The notes beneath the pieces were generated by a model. That model ran no database searches and was not told where the DNA came from. It saw nothing but the letters and a program-made list of their open reading frames with translations. From Gammaproteobacteria bacterium (GTDB taxonomy: Bacteria > Pseudomonadota > Gammaproteobacteria > Acidiferrobacterales > Sulfurifustaceae): 64,000 nt of DNA. The stretch covers positions 1 through 64,000 of the forward strand of contig JACQFZ010000056.1 in the NCBI GenBank assembly GCA_016199745.1, read 5' to 3'. This document shows, piece after piece, positions 8,536 through 17,594 of this stretch. Every line of letters starts with the position of its first letter. The first letter of the stretch is position 1. The translations under genes were made by a program, and so were the position numbers.

Positions 8536-10006
8536 TATTCGCTTCCATTGTTTGCTCGTGCTCGACCCATAGATGCGCCAGCACCGCCAGCATGATCCAA
8601 AAATAACCGTCGACTTCAATGCTGACCATGCGCGAACCGAACATATTAATCGCCAGCACCGCCACCACCATCGCCGCAGCGCCCATGCCGATAATACGCA
8701 TGAACGGCTCGGTACCCTTTCGGTATAGCCGCCCGCCGAGGCGATACATCTTTATCAACAGCAACAAGAAAATCACCAGCGCCGGGATGCCCATCTGCGA
8801 GCAGATATATAAGTACATGTTGTGGTTGTCGGCTTCACGCACGTAATACTCGGTATATTGGTCCTTGAACGCCGGAAATGCCTTGAAGCCTTTCCCGAGG
8901 ATCGGACTTTCGAGCGTCATTTCGATCGCCGCTTTCCACAACACCAAGCGATGCTCCGAGCTCGCGTCCATCTCGCCGTGGGCGCCGCTCGAGTCCTTGG
9001 TCTGCGCCATGCGATCGACAATCGACGCCGGGATGAGCTGCGGCATCGCCGCCAAAACCCCAACCGCGACCAACGCCCAGAACAGCAGGAACAGCTTACC
9101 GCGCAGATAGCCGGCGGCGAGCCCGGCAAGCGCCATACCAATATATGCGCCACGCGAGAACGTCATGATTAACAACTTCGCCATCGTCGCCAGATATAAA
9201 AACAACGGCCAAGCGCGGATACGCCGGAAGTAAACCACGAACAGCGCCAAAAACGGCCCGGCGTTATACACCAAAAAGGCGCCGAAATCGTTCGGTTGCA
9301 TTTGTGGGCCCAACAAGCGCGACTTCTCGATACTGGCGAGCCCTTCCTTCTCAATCGCTTCTTGGATACCGAACAAGATGACGACCAGCGTACCCAACAT
9401 CATGTACACAACGACACGACGCGCCATGCGGCCGTCGCGAATCAGATTGAGAAAAGCGTAAAAAACGATGAACTGGTCGATCCATGCCTTGAAATCGCCA
9501 AAGTGGTCACTCGCTCTACTGAAGCCCAGGGTCAGAAGGGAGGTGACGACCGAAATTGACGAGATTACCGCCCATAAACCAACCAACTTGGTATTCGGCA
9601 TCGACGTGAACAACGAGCGATCTTCGCGGATTGCCCGTATCAACCAACAGAACAGCAGCAGTAACAACAGCAGATTCGTGCCGTTAATGCCGGGAACGAT
9701 AGGCACGACGTAAATGCGATTGAGCGGAATATAGATGGCGAACACTGCCAATAGCCATTCGGGATCTTGCAGACAACGCTTGAACAACGCCAAGCCGAAG
9801 ACGCCGGCAAACCCGTACAGCACGAACGACGGCAACTTGAGGTGAAACAACATGATCGCAACCGCGAAGCAAGCCGGCGCCGCCAAGAACCACAGCGTCG
9901 AGCGCAACGCCGGCCCGCCCCATTTAACGGGTTCCGTTACTTCGGACTTAGGAGTCTCCGGTTCACTTTCCTGAACACCGTAAGGCTCAAGACGAAAGTC
10001 GCTCAT
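8519..10006 (-). CDS. O-antigen ligase/polymerase-like membrane protein
   Basis: A 495-residue polytopic inner-membrane protein with roughly ten to twelve hydrophobic segments and a large soluble loop in the C-terminal half. The loop region contains ILGKGFKAFP and the conserved ADNHNMYLYICSQMGIPAL segment (HNxxL...GxxG type) of the Wzy/WaaL-like PF04932 group. The closest remembered subgroup is the putative O-glycosylation ligase of exosortase-A loci. It would polymerise or transfer lipid-linked repeat units at the periplasmic face. SD AGGGG lies 4 nt before the ATG. It sits in the EPS operon and overlaps the deacetylase upstream by 20 bp. Confidence 0.85.
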   Translation of the reverse strand: MSDFRLEPYGVQESEPETPKSEVTEPVKWGGPALRSTLWFLAAPACFAVAIMLFHLKLPSFVLYGFAGVFGLALFKRCLQDPEWLLAVFAIYIPLNRIYVVPIVPGINGTNLLLLLLLFCWLIRAIREDRSLFTSMPNTKLVGLWAVISSISVVTSLLTLGFSRASDHFGDFKAWIDQFIVFYAFLNLIRDGRMARRVVVYMMLGTLVVILFGIQEAIEKEGLASIEKSRLLGPQMQPNDFGAFLVYNAGPFLALFVVYFRRIRAWPLFLYLATMAKLLIMTFSRGAYIGMALAGLAAGYLRGKLFLLFWALVAVGVLAAMPQLIPASIVDRMAQTKDSSGAHGEMDASSEHRLVLWKAAIEMTLESPILGKGFKAFPAFKDQYTEYYVREADNHNMYLYICSQMGIPALVIFLLLLIKMYRLGGRLYRKGTEPFMRIIGMGAAAMVVAVLAINMFGSRMVSIEVDGYFWIMLAVLAHLWVEHEQTMEANNVSTS

Positions 10007-10772
10007 ACAACCCCTGGTAGAACCGGTTGCCGATCAGACGGCGGACGATGCGCTTTACACCGGCAATAGCCGAGGCGCGCAACAGTGTACGAGTATCGGC
10101 GCCAGCAAAACGTTGGAACGCCGCCAAGTCGGTCGTTTGCCGAATCGCGATCCGCCGAATCGGCGCACCGGAGGCAAACATCGCCGCCGAGTTGGCGCCG
10201 ACTTCCGACGTGAAGAACAGCCGGTAACCGGCAGCGCCGCCGAGCACAATATCGCGCGCCGTGAAACGGCCCCCGGGAAACGAGATCGCACTGACCGGTA
10301 CGCGCGTACCGCGTTCGATCGCCGTCTTAGCGGCAACGAGCTCGCTGCTCGATTCAGTATTTGATAGATCGTCGAAAAATCGGTGCGTCTGGCCGTGCGC
10401 CTCGATCGCCATGCCCTGCTGTGCCATTTCGGCTAATTGCGCCCATGAACAAAAGTCGCGCCGTTGGCCCATGAAATCGCTGGTGACGAAAAAAATCGCG
10501 CTCATACCGCGCTCGCATAGCAGCGGCAACGCATGGCGGTAGTTGCTGACATGGCCGTCGTCGAACGTGAGTAACACCGCATGCTCCGGTAACACGCCCG
10601 TCAGCGCTTGCGCCAATGACACGACGGCGACACCGGTGCGACGCAAAAGATCCATCTGCGCGGCGAACTGCTCGACCGCAACCGCGTACGGACGATCAGC
10701 CGGATCGATACGCTGATATTCCTCGTCGCCGTCATAGAGCGCGTGGTACATGAGCACGATGATGCGCTTCAT
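9987..10772 (-). CDS. Polysaccharide deacetylase, NodB type (copy 2 of 4)
   Basis: A protein of about 261 residues. The ATG at 10772 (MKRIIVLMYH) is preferred over an in-frame GTG at 10784, because GGGAGAAG lies just upstream and the ATG overlaps the preceding stop as ATGA. Motif 1 is LLTFDDGHVSN; the motif 2 region reads AHGQTHRFF, preserving HxxxH but with Gly replacing the usual Ser. SFPGGRFTARD replaces the usual YPxG loop. These differences make it the most divergent of the canonical deacetylases here. It is coupled to the GT2 gene upstream and the ligase downstream. Confidence 0.83.
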   Translation of the reverse strand: MKRIIVLMYHALYDGDEEYQRIDPADRPYAVAVEQFAAQMDLLRRTGVAVVSLAQALTGVLPEHAVLLTFDDGHVSNYRHALPLLCERGMSAIFFVTSDFMGQRRDFCSWAQLAEMAQQGMAIEAHGQTHRFFDDLSNTESSSELVAAKTAIERGTRVPVSAISFPGGRFTARDIVLGGAAGYRLFFTSEVGANSAAMFASGAPIRRIAIRQTTDLAAFQRFAGADTRTLLRASAIAGVKRIVRRLIGNRFYQGLYERLSS

Positions 10773-11899
10773 GTCTTCTCCCACACATTAGTGCGGCTCA
10801 GTAGAAAATTGCGTAGCGCTAACACAGCCGCCCAGTTCAGCTCGAGAAATACCAGAACGAAACTAATCAATCGATGACTGCGTAACCGCTGACTGACCAA
10901 CCCCAATGCCGGCAACAAATAAAACGCGATCTGTCCGACCGCCAGCATGCGATAGAACAGTCCATCGGCGAGCAACGACGCGACTAACATCAATGCCAGT
11001 GCATACGGCACGAACAACCGAAACAATTTGTGCGACAGCAGTTGGATGAACACCGGATTGCGCCACGGCACGAACACCCACGGCAGGCGCGTAAACGCCT
11101 GGAAATTTCCGGTAAGCGTGCGGATTTTGCGACGGCGCTCACCAGCTGATTCTTTCTGTAATTCGTCGTAGATGACAGCGCGTTCTTCGAGCACGACCCG
11201 GCGTCCGCGGCGAACGACACCAAGTGGAATAACGACGTCATCGAGCAAAGTGTCGTCCGGCAGCACCGTGTAGTCCTCGCGCCAGATGGCATACAACGCA
11301 CCGGTCGCACCGACGGTCGAGCCGATGCGGCTCTCGGACTTGCGAATCCATTTTTCGTAGCGCCAATAGAGACCGATATTGGCGGCGGTATGCGACTGCG
11401 GATCGATATGCACCAGTTCGCCGCTGACACCGCCGACGTCGCGCTCGTTGACCAGACGCGTCACCAAGATACGCACGGCGTCGACCGACAATTCCTGGCG
11501 GACATCGGTGAAGACGAGAATCTCGGCATCGCCGGCGGCTTCAACAGCGCGGTTGAGCGCATGCGGTTTACCACGGCGTGCGTTATAGGCGATTAAATCG
11601 ACGCCGCCCTCGTGGGTGATGCGTACCGGCGTCTCATCGGTCGAGCCATCGGAAACAAAAATAATACGGCGCTGCTCGGGCGGATAGTCGAGCGCCTTCA
11701 GATTGCGAATCTTGCGGGCGACGCGGTCCTGCTCGTTGTAGCCGGCGACGATGACACAAACCTTGGGCCACGTGCGTACGGTCGATGGATCCGGTCGGCG
11801 CTCGGGCACGAATCGCGATATCAGCCAAACCAGCAGCGGATAACCGAGATAGGTGTATGCCACAAAGGCGAACGCCGACCAGAAGAGCAGTTGCATCAT
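10769..11899 (-). CDS. Membrane glycosyltransferase family 2
   Basis: A 376-residue protein. One N-terminal membrane segment (about residues 3-27) is followed by a GT-A domain with VCVIVAGYNEQD, FVSDGSTDET, VFTDVRQ in the DxD position and TLLDDVVIPL (the ED-like acid). ERRRKIRTLTGN takes the place of the QxxRW motif. Two to three further membrane segments end the protein. The architecture matches processive or polyprenyl-linked GT2 enzymes such as those of the IcaA/HAS-like group. It would add sugars at the cytoplasmic membrane. It is coupled by ATGA overlap to the downstream deacetylase and by 1 bp to the upstream one. Confidence 0.85.
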   Translation of the reverse strand: MMQLLFWSAFAFVAYTYLGYPLLVWLISRFVPERRPDPSTVRTWPKVCVIVAGYNEQDRVARKIRNLKALDYPPEQRRIIFVSDGSTDETPVRITHEGGVDLIAYNARRGKPHALNRAVEAAGDAEILVFTDVRQELSVDAVRILVTRLVNERDVGGVSGELVHIDPQSHTAANIGLYWRYEKWIRKSESRIGSTVGATGALYAIWREDYTVLPDDTLLDDVVIPLGVVRRGRRVVLEERAVIYDELQKESAGERRRKIRTLTGNFQAFTRLPWVFVPWRNPVFIQLLSHKLFRLFVPYALALMLVASLLADGLFYRMLAVGQIAFYLLPALGLVSQRLRSHRLISFVLVFLELNWAAVLALRNFLLSRTNVWEKT

Positions 11900-12867
11900 C
11901 AGCCCCTACCCGACACCAGCCAGGCGAAGTCGCCCAGATTGGCGGCACCGGTCGGCATGCGACGCAGCTCCATGGGATTGGCGCCGCGACCATTCACGCC
12001 TTCGACCGTCGTGAAGGCGAGATCGAAGCCGTACTTGCGTAACACGACTTTCGACTCGTCGTTGAAGTCGGCGGCGCGGCCATTGGGATAAGCAAAATAA
12101 CGCGGCGCGACGCCGGTCTCGGCCAACATGCGATCGCGGCAAATACGAATTTCGCTGTCGAGCTCGGCGCTACCGAGTTGCGACATGATCGGGTGTGTAT
12201 GGGTATGTCCGCCGTAATACGTCAATCCCATGGTCGCGCGTATTTCGTCCCAGCTCAGCATTTGTCGCTCGAGCTCGTGCTGGCGACCAGCGACACCGAG
12301 CTCGCTGAATATTTGATTGAGCCAACGTTGACGTTCAGCGTCGGCCACGTCTTTCAAATAACGCTTCGACTGACGTAGATAAGCATTGCGCTCACCGGTT
12401 TGGCGCAGATCGAAGCGCGCACTTCGATCCCACGGCAGCGCCGCCACCGACGCCATCTTGGTGGTGGCAACCGCCCACGGCAATTCATCGGTCCAGATCA
12501 TGCCGCCGTTATCCATGAACGACGTCGCTATGAATACCAATGCCGGCATTTGTAATTCCTGCAACACCGGATAAGCACGATCGTGATAATCGCGATAACC
12601 GTCATCGAAAGTAATCAACACCGGCGGCCGCGTACGCGATCCGTTGCCGGCGTATTCGAGCACCTGATCTGGGTTGATGACCGTACAGTTGCGTTTGATC
12701 CACTGCATCTGCGCACGAAATCGCCCGAGCTCCGTACCGGGAAACAATTCGCCCGGCTGGGTGACGCGGTGGTACATCAACACGGAGACGCCACGCGCGC
12801 GCAAAGGCGCCGATAGTGCCCATCCGGCCGACGTCGACAACGTTCGCTTAACGAGCTGTTTGATCAT
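11899..12867 (-). CDS. Polysaccharide deacetylase, NodB type (copy 3 of 4)
   Basis: A 322-residue protein. VSVLMYHRVTQPGELFPGTE is the typical opening, motif 1 is LITFDDGYRDYHDRAYPVL, motif 2 is GGHTHTHPIM, and YFAYPNGRAADFND contains the YPxG-type loop. The insert between motifs 1 and 2 is longer than in the other copies and resembles the PEP-CTERM-locus deacetylase group. It is predicted to be a zinc-dependent carbohydrate N- or O-deacetylase acting on the EPS. Its start overlaps the stop of the upstream GT2 gene (ATGA). Confidence 0.87.
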   Translation of the reverse strand: MIKQLVKRTLSTSAGWALSAPLRARGVSVLMYHRVTQPGELFPGTELGRFRAQMQWIKRNCTVINPDQVLEYAGNGSRTRPPVLITFDDGYRDYHDRAYPVLQELQMPALVFIATSFMDNGGMIWTDELPWAVATTKMASVAALPWDRSARFDLRQTGERNAYLRQSKRYLKDVADAERQRWLNQIFSELGVAGRQHELERQMLSWDEIRATMGLTYYGGHTHTHPIMSQLGSAELDSEIRICRDRMLAETGVAPRYFAYPNGRAADFNDESKVVLRKYGFDLAFTTVEGVNGRGANPMELRRMPTGAANLGDFAWLVSGRG

Positions 12868-13970
12868 GCGTTGTACTTTCTCCGGCGGTAGGCTTGTACT
12901 AGGCGTCGTGGTAGCAACAACTTGATAATCACTTTGAGCGTCGTTACGTCGACGACCGCATAGCCGAGGCTACGCAGCAAATTGCCAAACGCCGCCGCCT
13001 TTTTGGTATCTGTCTGCGCATCCGCCGCGCTTAGATAACAACTACCGATACGCCGACGAAACTCACCGCGCTTGCGTGCGTAAAGTTCCGGGTCGGCACT
13101 CCGGACATTGGCCAATACCTGGACCAAATCGAGCTTCACGACGACTTGATTGCGATCGCCCGACATCTGCGATTCCGACAGTCGATAACGGATCAATGGT
13201 CGATCGATGTAGCCGACCTGGCCGATGCGGCTGACACGTATCAGCCAATCATAATCGCACATGTTCTTTAAGTGCCCGTCGAACGCACCGACGGTATCGA
13301 CCAACGAACGTCGAAACAGCACCGTCGGCGGATGAATGAAGTTGCCTTCGACGACCCGTTCGTAAACATTACCAGCGTAAGCCGGCACAGCCGTCGTCAG
13401 CGCTGACGCTTCCGGCTTGATATCGGCACGTCGCGCGAACAACGAGGCGACGCCACCATCGCGCCGGCCGACGCTGTTGTAGTACTCGCCGATGAACGAC
13501 GTGGCGATATCGCCCGACTTGTCGAACGCCGAAAAGTCCGAGCTGCACAACACCAGCTCCGGATGCGCCTCGAGAAACGCCACTTGCAGCGCGATACGCC
13601 CGGGCAGGCAAATGTCATCGGCATCAAGCAGCGCAATATAGTCACCACAGGCGTGTTTCAGGCCAAGGTTACGCGCCGACGCTAAGCCGCCGTTCGGCTG
13701 GCGAATCGATCGCACTTTGTCGCCGTAGCGGCGCAACACTTCACTGGTGTTATCGAGCGAACCGTCATCGACCACTACCGTTTCGATATTCGGATAGGTT
13801 TGCGCCAAGACACTATCCAGCGACTCGGCCAACGTCGATGCGCCGTTGTACGCCGGGATAACAACGCTCACGAGCGGCAACGCACTGGACCGTTTTGTCG
13901 GCCCCGCGTTGTTTTTGCCTGCTTCGTTTTGCGCCATTACCAGCCCACCTGTTGTTTCCAACATACCCAT
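12864..13970 (-). CDS. Glycosyltransferase family 2
   Basis: A 368-residue soluble GT-A glycosyltransferase. LVSVVIPAYNGASTLAESLDSVLAQTYPNIETVVVDDGSLDNT is a textbook GT2 opening, followed by PNGGLASARNLGLKHA and IALLDADD (DxD). The ATG at 13970 has a good SD (GGAGGAG, 8 nt upstream), which decides the start over an internal ATG at 13937. It uses an inverting mechanism; the donor is unknown. A 38-bp gap separates it from the flippase gene, one of the larger gaps in the EPS run. Confidence 0.9.
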   Translation of the reverse strand: MGMLETTGGLVMAQNEAGKNNAGPTKRSSALPLVSVVIPAYNGASTLAESLDSVLAQTYPNIETVVVDDGSLDNTSEVLRRYGDKVRSIRQPNGGLASARNLGLKHACGDYIALLDADDICLPGRIALQVAFLEAHPELVLCSSDFSAFDKSGDIATSFIGEYYNSVGRRDGGVASLFARRADIKPEASALTTAVPAYAGNVYERVVEGNFIHPPTVLFRRSLVDTVGAFDGHLKNMCDYDWLIRVSRIGQVGYIDRPLIRYRLSESQMSGDRNQVVVKLDLVQVLANVRSADPELYARKRGEFRRRIGSCYLSAADAQTDTKKAAAFGNLLRSLGYAVVDVTTLKVIIKLLLPRRLVQAYRRRKYNA

Positions 13971-14008
13971 AAAAATAGCTCCTCCCGTATTTTTTTTGCT
14001 AGATTTCC

Positions 14009-15481
14009 TTAAGCCGATCTATTACGAATCCTCGCCCATACGGCCTGCAACGCGTCCCGGGCGTTGCTGTCGGCGGCCAGCACCAATCCGACATACACGA
14101 CGGCACCGACAGCGACGCGCGCGAACAAATTCTCCAACCCGCTGCCCAACTCGACGTGAATCACGGCGAAATACATGATCGCTGCCAATGGCGCGAACTT
14201 GAGTACCGCCGCCCACGGGAAAGGAAACCGCAACCACCGGCGACCGAACACCAATACCGAACTGATCAAAACGGCATAACTGACCAAGGTCGCTACCGCC
14301 GAGCCACGGATGCCCCAGACCGGCACCAATGCAAAATTGAGCACCAGGTTGAACACCGCACAGGCGGCGATGACCATGAGGATGGTTTTGGTGCGCTTGT
14401 GGATGTACAGGCCGGCACCGGCGATAACGATAGCGCCGTCGAACACCATACCGGCGACCACGTACGGAATGATAACGGCGCCATCGACATACTTTTCCGA
14501 CGCCAGGAACGACAACAGATCCGCACCGATGGCGATTAGACCGGCAACGATCGGCAACGCCAACATCACGTAGTAATGAACAAATTTTTGTAGAAACTCG
14601 ACCGTCGCCGTCTCGCCCTTCTCTTCCCACAGGCGCACATAAATTGGAACGATCGCTTGCGAGAACGACATGATGAAGCACAATTGAATGTACTCGCACA
14701 TGTTGTACGCCGCCGAGTAAATACCGAGCTTCTCGGCGCCGAGCACGGCGATGATGACATAACGGTCACCCTGCTGCAGGATGATGCCGGCGAACTCGTA
14801 GCCGATCATCGGAATACCGAATACCAACATCGCTCGGAACAATTCGGGCGAAAAGTTTTTCGGCCGGAACTCTACACCCCGTACCAGCCATGCGCCCAAG
14901 CAAATGGCCGCGACCAGCTCGCCGACAATGGTCGCGCCGTAGAATCCCCAGAGATTTTTGGAGACAAAAAATAATGCGAGCAACACCAAGCCCAGACCGA
15001 CATAACGCTTAACGACTTGGTAGAAGGCAAAGATCGCGCTGCGTTGTTGCGCACGAAGTTGATTGACCAGACCGCTGTCCACCACCCGTATAATGATCAA
15101 GCTGGACGTCAACAGCAGCAACGCCGGCAGTCGGCTGTCGTAAAACCAGTGCGGCAGCAACTGCGTGATGGTGGCCCACACGACCGTGACGGCCAGCCCC
15201 ATCGCCGCCATACCGAAAATCACCGTCGAATAATATTCGCCCAAACCGACGTCACGCTTGCCGGCTCGAACCTCGGCATAAAACCGCACGGTCGCATGTT
15301 GCACGCCGAGCTTGCCGATGCAGACCAACGTCGCCAGCGTGGTGCCGATATACCCCATCAGACCGTACTCTTCGGTCGTGAGCGTGCGCGTCAAAATCGG
15401 GAACGAAACGAGCCCGGCGATGGTAGCGATCAAGCTACCGATCGTGTAGTTCGAGCTGTGCTTGAACAGTTTACGGAGCAT
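14009..15481 (-). CDS. Wzx-like lipid-linked oligosaccharide flippase
   Basis: A 490-residue protein made almost entirely of membrane segments (about 12-14). It opens MLRKLFKHSSNYTIGSLIATIAGLVSFPILTRTL with an FPILTR(T)L strand characteristic of polysaccharide-biosynthesis MATE/Wzx proteins, and continues TTEEYGLMGYIG. It would flip undecaprenyl-linked repeat units to the periplasm. It directly abuts the upstream acyltransferase gene. With the O-antigen-ligase-like gene and the export proteins it makes a Wzx/Wzy-like assembly route likely. Confidence 0.88.
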   Translation of the reverse strand: MLRKLFKHSSNYTIGSLIATIAGLVSFPILTRTLTTEEYGLMGYIGTTLATLVCIGKLGVQHATVRFYAEVRAGKRDVGLGEYYSTVIFGMAAMGLAVTVVWATITQLLPHWFYDSRLPALLLLTSSLIIIRVVDSGLVNQLRAQQRSAIFAFYQVVKRYVGLGLVLLALFFVSKNLWGFYGATIVGELVAAICLGAWLVRGVEFRPKNFSPELFRAMLVFGIPMIGYEFAGIILQQGDRYVIIAVLGAEKLGIYSAAYNMCEYIQLCFIMSFSQAIVPIYVRLWEEKGETATVEFLQKFVHYYVMLALPIVAGLIAIGADLLSFLASEKYVDGAVIIPYVVAGMVFDGAIVIAGAGLYIHKRTKTILMVIAACAVFNLVLNFALVPVWGIRGSAVATLVSYAVLISSVLVFGRRWLRFPFPWAAVLKFAPLAAIMYFAVIHVELGSGLENLFARVAVGAVVYVGLVLAADSNARDALQAVWARIRNRSA

Positions 15482-16642
15482 TTACGCCTCCACCGACGAC
15501 GCGGCACGGGGCGTCTCCGACGCTTTACCTTTGGGCCCAAAGATACGTTTGATCTCCGCCTTGAGTCCCGGCAGATAGGAATAGCGCAAACGATGTGCGA
15601 TCGCGCGCGGATTGCGACGGAAAGCGACGATCTGATGGGTCTCGCGGGTCGCTTTCGCCCATTGCCGCTTGTAGTCGTACTCGCCGCGCAACATGTCGAA
15701 GGTGTGATTGCCTTCTTGAATAGCATGCTCGATGGCATAGCCCATCAAACACAGACCGGGACGCGCGCGCTCGTGGCTCGGGTCGAAGCCGCCCTGGAAG
15801 TAATACACGGTGTCGCGGAAGCGATAGCAGTAATACATGGCGATCACCGCACCGCCGGTCTCCATGCAATAAAGCCGCAGCTGATTTTTATCCTGTAACG
15901 CCTGCATTAGCTCACGATGAAAACTGACATAAGCCGGCGACGAGAACGCGTGCGCCTCGCCCTTTTGTTGCCAGCGCAGATGATGCAGCTCGATCAGTCG
16001 ATCGACCGCTTTATCGACCGACTGCTCTTGCCAGACGAAAAAGCGCGCGTCCGGCAGACTTTCGAACTTACGGCGAGTATTGCGCACGGTGTAACGCCGA
16101 TCGCGGCTCTGCGCAGCGAGGTAATCGTCCCAGGTGGCAGGTAAGTCGATATACGAAATACGCGCCGACATGCTGGCACGGCACTCGATTGCCGCCGCCG
16201 CCAATGCCGCCGCTAGCGCGCGGCGAAATGCCGAGTCGGCATGCAGGTCGGTGATGCTAGCGACGTCCCAGCCGTTCAGCTCGCGTACGAGATACTGCGC
16301 CAATATCGACGCCACTCGATCTTCATCGCCGCGCCGGATCAAGGCGTCGAGATAATCCGGCGAGGTATCGCCGCCGGTACCGACGAAGCGCAACACGCGC
16401 ACGCTGACGCCGGGAAACGGTTTAACGGTCTCTATATATAACGGCAAAATACCGAGGAGCTGGCCCGCCTCCTCCACCTGCAAAATACGCAACGCCTGGT
16501 CGTTGCCGTAGTGGCGCCACCAGTGCCACTGCCACGACCAGGTGGTAAAAATGCTCGCGTGCTCGGCCGTATCGACGAGCGCATCCCAGCGATCGCGCAA
16601 GCCTTCGAATGCCGGCACGGAATCTACTACCGTTAAATTCAT
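15482..16642 (-). CDS. FemAB/CelD-type GNAT acyltransferase
   Basis: A 386-residue protein of the Acetyltransf_6 (BioF2/CelD) group. TTWSWQWHWWRHYG near residue 33 is the hallmark W-rich N-terminal motif, RRKFESLPDARFFV starts the second GNAT half, and LHHLRWQQKGEA and YYFQGGFDPSHERARPGLCLMGYAI form the core. Such enzymes are linked to EPS synthesis and probably acylate sugars. It directly abuts the flippase gene. It is longer in the N-terminal half than the related copy at 2226-3392. Confidence 0.84.
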   Translation of the reverse strand: MNLTVVDSVPAFEGLRDRWDALVDTAEHASIFTTWSWQWHWWRHYGNDQALRILQVEEAGQLLGILPLYIETVKPFPGVSVRVLRFVGTGGDTSPDYLDALIRRGDEDRVASILAQYLVRELNGWDVASITDLHADSAFRRALAAALAAAAIECRASMSARISYIDLPATWDDYLAAQSRDRRYTVRNTRRKFESLPDARFFVWQEQSVDKAVDRLIELHHLRWQQKGEAHAFSSPAYVSFHRELMQALQDKNQLRLYCMETGGAVIAMYYCYRFRDTVYYFQGGFDPSHERARPGLCLMGYAIEHAIQEGNHTFDMLRGEYDYKRQWAKATRETHQIVAFRRNPRAIAHRLRYSYLPGLKAEIKRIFGPKGKASETPRAASSVEA

Positions 16643-16657
16643 TAAATGTTTGTCCTG

Positions 16658-17593
16658 TTATACCGCTGCCGCAAATTCCGGATAGACGTCGGCGCTGCCC
16701 ATGAACGTCATGCCTTGCTGCCGGCACCACTGTAGAACTTCTGATAAGTCGTCCAGATATCGCCGTACGTCGCTGTCGCTCTGCGGATAAGGCGAGGCCT
16801 TTGGAATGACCTCCATGGAATGGAACATCATATTGAGCACCACCACCCGGCGGTCCCGAAAGCGCGCAAGATGATAGCCGATCACGTCCTTCATCACCGC
16901 TACACTGGAGAACCAAGGACGCAACCAATACGGATCGTGGAACCAGCGATCTTTGACCGTTACCGGAATCTCGAGCACGCCGCTGCGCGCGCCGTTGTCG
17001 GCCTGCACCAACGATTCGCGCGCCGGAAAATACGGTTGCTCCGGCGCCTGGCGGTAGTCGACGTTGCCGTCAGGATGCCGCCAGCGAATATGCGGCGTGA
17101 CGCTGGTGTCGACGCGATAACCCAGACGCCCGAGCGCGCTAATCGTCGCTGCGCCGGCGCCGAAGCGACCGGCACGGAACGACAGCGGTTGATATCCGAA
17201 ATTGTGTTGGAACAGCTGCGTCAAGTTCTTGAGCTTGGCGTACTCAATGTCCGGGGCACAGTGGCACTGAAAATCGGGACTATCGACGCCGGCGTAGTCC
17301 TGAAATTTCTTTTGCGGCTCGATAAACGCCGAGTGCAGGTGCGTACCAAACTCATACGAACCTTTGAGGTCGCGCAATGTGCGTACGCACTCGGCATTTT
17401 CCATCACCTCGACCGTCAGCAGGTAGGTCGGCACCGCGCCGGCAGCGTCGAACACCGGCTGCAACCGCTCGGGCACCCCTTCGACAATAGACCGGAATCC
17501 GAGCGGGTTCGAACGCACCCAGGAGGGATCGTGATCACACTCCGTGTCGATCGTCGCCAGCACTAGTACTTTTTCGGTCCGGTCTTCAGTCAT
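16658..17593 (-). CDS. Polysaccharide deacetylase-like protein (copy 4, divergent)
   Basis: A 311-residue protein with a NodB-like fold but altered motifs. Motif 1 reads LATIDTECDHDPSW (IDTE instead of FDDG), motif 2 reads FGTHLHSAF (HxxxS pattern shifted), and SFRAGRFGAG and NMMFHSMEVIP correspond to later strands. The D and H positions needed for a metal site seem retained, with E in place of the second D. This version resembles the WalW-like/uncharacterised deacetylase group. Deacetylase, esterase and hydrolase activities all remain possible. It lies between a GT4 and a FemAB-type gene with gaps of 1 and 15 bp. Confidence 0.72.
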   Translation of the reverse strand: MTEDRTEKVLVLATIDTECDHDPSWVRSNPLGFRSIVEGVPERLQPVFDAAGAVPTYLLTVEVMENAECVRTLRDLKGSYEFGTHLHSAFIEPQKKFQDYAGVDSPDFQCHCAPDIEYAKLKNLTQLFQHNFGYQPLSFRAGRFGAGAATISALGRLGYRVDTSVTPHIRWRHPDGNVDYRQAPEQPYFPARESLVQADNGARSGVLEIPVTVKDRWFHDPYWLRPWFSSVAVMKDVIGYHLARFRDRRVVVLNMMFHSMEVIPKASPYPQSDSDVRRYLDDLSEVLQWCRQQGMTFMGSADVYPEFAAAV

Positions 17594-17594
17594 T

